From Kribbella amoyensis (lineage in GTDB: Bacteria > Actinomycetota > Actinomycetes > Propionibacteriales > Kribbellaceae), in assembly GCF_007828865.1 (NCBI RefSeq), contig NZ_VIVK01000004.1:116336-180335 (forward strand): a DNA stretch of 64,000 bases, written 5' to 3'. The first letter of the stretch is position 1. Each line of letters begins with the position of its first letter. The position numbers and the translations under genes were made by a program. Of this stretch, positions 62,670-64,000 are shown piece by piece. The notes below the pieces were generated by a model. The model was given only the letters and a program-made list of their open reading frames with translations. It did no database searches and was not told the DNA's origin.

Positions 62670-62679
62670 ATTCACACTG

Positions 62680-62712
62680 TTAAGGGCCACCCCATCTCGG
62701 GGTGGCCCTTAA
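62680..62712 (+). terminator. rRNA operon terminator
   Basis: A perfect 14-bp stem (TTAAGGGCCACCCC with GGGGTGGCCCTTAA) and an ATCTC loop, 10 bases after 5S. The A/T-rich stem ends make it usable in both directions, so it may also serve the convergent permease. Confidence 0.93.
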
Positions 62713-62729
62713 CATATGTACAGGCAGAT

Positions 62730-64000
62730 TCAGATGCCGGCTGTGGCCTGCGTCGTGGCCGTCGACCGGCGGGACGCGGGAAGCGTCAGCGCCAGGTACA
62801 CGACGAACCCCGCGACCAGGCCGACCACCCACGAGTAGTCGTACAACGGCTGCAAGAACGGAATCAGCCCGTCCTCCGGGAACGGGCCAGCCCCCGGCGC
62901 CGAGTACGCCCCGCCAACGGCCAGTACGGACCCGAGAGCGGTCGCCACCACAGCTCGCCAGTTCCAGCCCGCGTTGTACCAGTAGCGGCTCCCCGGCAGG
63001 TACAGCCCGGCCAGCTGGAGATTCGTCTTGTCGACGAACCAGTACCCCGCGATGAGTACACCCGCCACCGAGGCGAGCAGGCCGCCGTAGAACGAGAGCC
63101 AGACGAAGATGTAGATCGACGGGCGGCGATCAACCGCCACGGCTGGATCACGATGCCGATGATCCCGGTGAGCAACCCGGCGGTCCGGAAGTTCAGGAAC
63201 CGCGGCAGCGCGTTCGCGAAGTCGTACGACGGACTCACCACGTTCGCGGCAACGTTGCACGACATGGTCGCGAGAATCGCCATCACCAGACCGATCGTCA
63301 CGACGACGGGACTCTCGAACTTGGTCGTCAGCTCGACCGGGTCCCAGATCGCGGAGCCGTAGACCAGCACGGTCCCGGACGTGGTGATGATCGAGACCAG
63401 GGCGATGAACGACATCGTCGTCGGCAGCCCGATGATCTGGCCGAGGATCTGCTGCCGTTGCCCTTTGCCGAACCGGGTGAAGTCGGGCATGTTCAGCGAC
63501 AGCGTCGCCCAGAACGCGATCATCCCCATCAACGCCGGCGCGAAGATCTTCCAGAAGTCGGCGTCCCAGCCGAGCTTGGACGGCTGGTCCAGGATCGGGC
63601 CGAGTCCGCCGGCCTTCACCAGGATCGCGATCATCAGCGCCAGGAACGCGACCGTGACCAGCGGGGCCGCCCAGTTCTCGAACCGGCGCAACCCCTCGAT
63701 GCCACGCCAGATCAGCCACATCTGCAGGGCCCAGAAGAACAGGAAGCTGAGCCACAGCGTCCACGGCTGCCCGCTGATCGTGGCCGCGTTGGACCAGCCG
63801 GATCCGGCCAGCTCGCCGACGATGGTGTAGATCGCCTGACCGCCGATCCAGGTCTGGATGCCGAACCACCCACACGCGATGAAGGCACGCAGCAAGGCCG
63901 GCAGGTTCGCCCCGCGGATCCCGTAGAAGGCGCGCGCGAACACCGGGAACGGATGCCGTACTTCGTGCCCGCGGGCTGTTCAGCAGCAGCGGGACGAGGA
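62730..64000 (-). pseudogene. NCS1-family nucleobase/allantoin permease with three apparent frameshifts, partial
   Basis: A permease of the nucleobase:cation symporter-1 family (uracil, cytosine, allantoin or hydantoin carriers), open at the right edge. The middle part reads in one frame from about 63943 (FARAFYGIRGANLPALLRA, GWFGIQTWIGG) to about 63124 (GIVIQPWRLIA), then continues in another frame from IYIFVWLSFYGG to the stop at 62730. Comparison with the family pattern shows single missing bases near 63123 (GCCGACCCG expected), 63951 (ATCCCGTTCCC expected) and 63973 (AGCCACGCG expected). Either the gene is decayed or the assembly has errors here. Around ten transmembrane helices are otherwise intact. 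Confidence 0.8.

Overview
The window is high-GC actinobacterial DNA. GTG starts are common, Shine-Dalgarno motifs are purine-rich, the third codon position is almost always G or C, and several starts look leaderless (dapF, the DinG-like helicase). The conserved gene order (miaB, miaA, dapF, hflX, dinG-like helicase, lexA, LysM gene, nrdR, nrdJ) and the single rRNA operon suggest Propionibacteriales, most likely a Kribbella-like organism. That assignment is an inference; no database search was possible.

Layout. 1-16 kb: an amidohydrolase cut by the window edge, miaB, a small kinase, a Nudix hydrolase, two small proteins, miaA, an ECF sigma factor with its membrane partner, a gamma-glutamyltranspeptidase, and then a six-gene block (8.3-15.2 kb). 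This block combines an M20 deacylase, a GNAT acyltransferase, a SIS protein, an N-acylamino-acid racemase-type enolase, a permease and a D-aminoacylase, and reads as a D-amino-acid salvage module. It sits beside dapF. 16-28 kb: hflX, a PadR/hydrolase pair, a secreted M6 peptidase, a MacS/MacR-type two-component system with a palindromic site upstream, a secreted S8 peptidase and a fused SecDF. 28-40 kb: a DinG-like helicase overlapping an ATP-dependent DNA ligase, a glutathione peroxidase, lexA divergent from an SOS-box-preceded LysM membrane protein, a large AfsR/LuxR-type regulator, a nucleoside hydrolase and a secreted glycerophosphodiester phosphodiesterase. 40-43.5 kb: nrdR-nrdJ behind a promoter carrying two recognisable NrdR boxes.

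The most unusual part is 43.6-49.3 kb. A leftward operon encodes two homologous 63-65 residue peptides that both end in Gln-His, an M50-type membrane metalloprotease fused in frame to a MinD/ParA-type ATPase, a secreted protein with three CxGC repeats whose repeat unit aligns with the two peptides, and a small lipoprotein. A seven-fold 11-bp direct repeat, the classical layout of a SARP operator, lies in front of the first peptide gene, and a SARP-type activator is encoded divergently a few hundred bases away. I read this as an undescribed peptide maturation/export or surface-assembly system under SARP control.

49.5-56.5 kb: a methyltransferase, an aldo/keto reductase, a caspase/CHAT-like protein beside a membrane protein, several small conserved actinobacterial proteins and a beta-lactamase-fold serine hydrolase. 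56.8-62.7 kb: two tandem promoters and a 16S-23S-5S rRNA operon without spacer tRNAs, closed by a strong terminator. The window ends in an NCS1-family permease that carries three apparent single-base deletions. I saw no CRISPR array, insertion sequence, prophage or tRNA gene.
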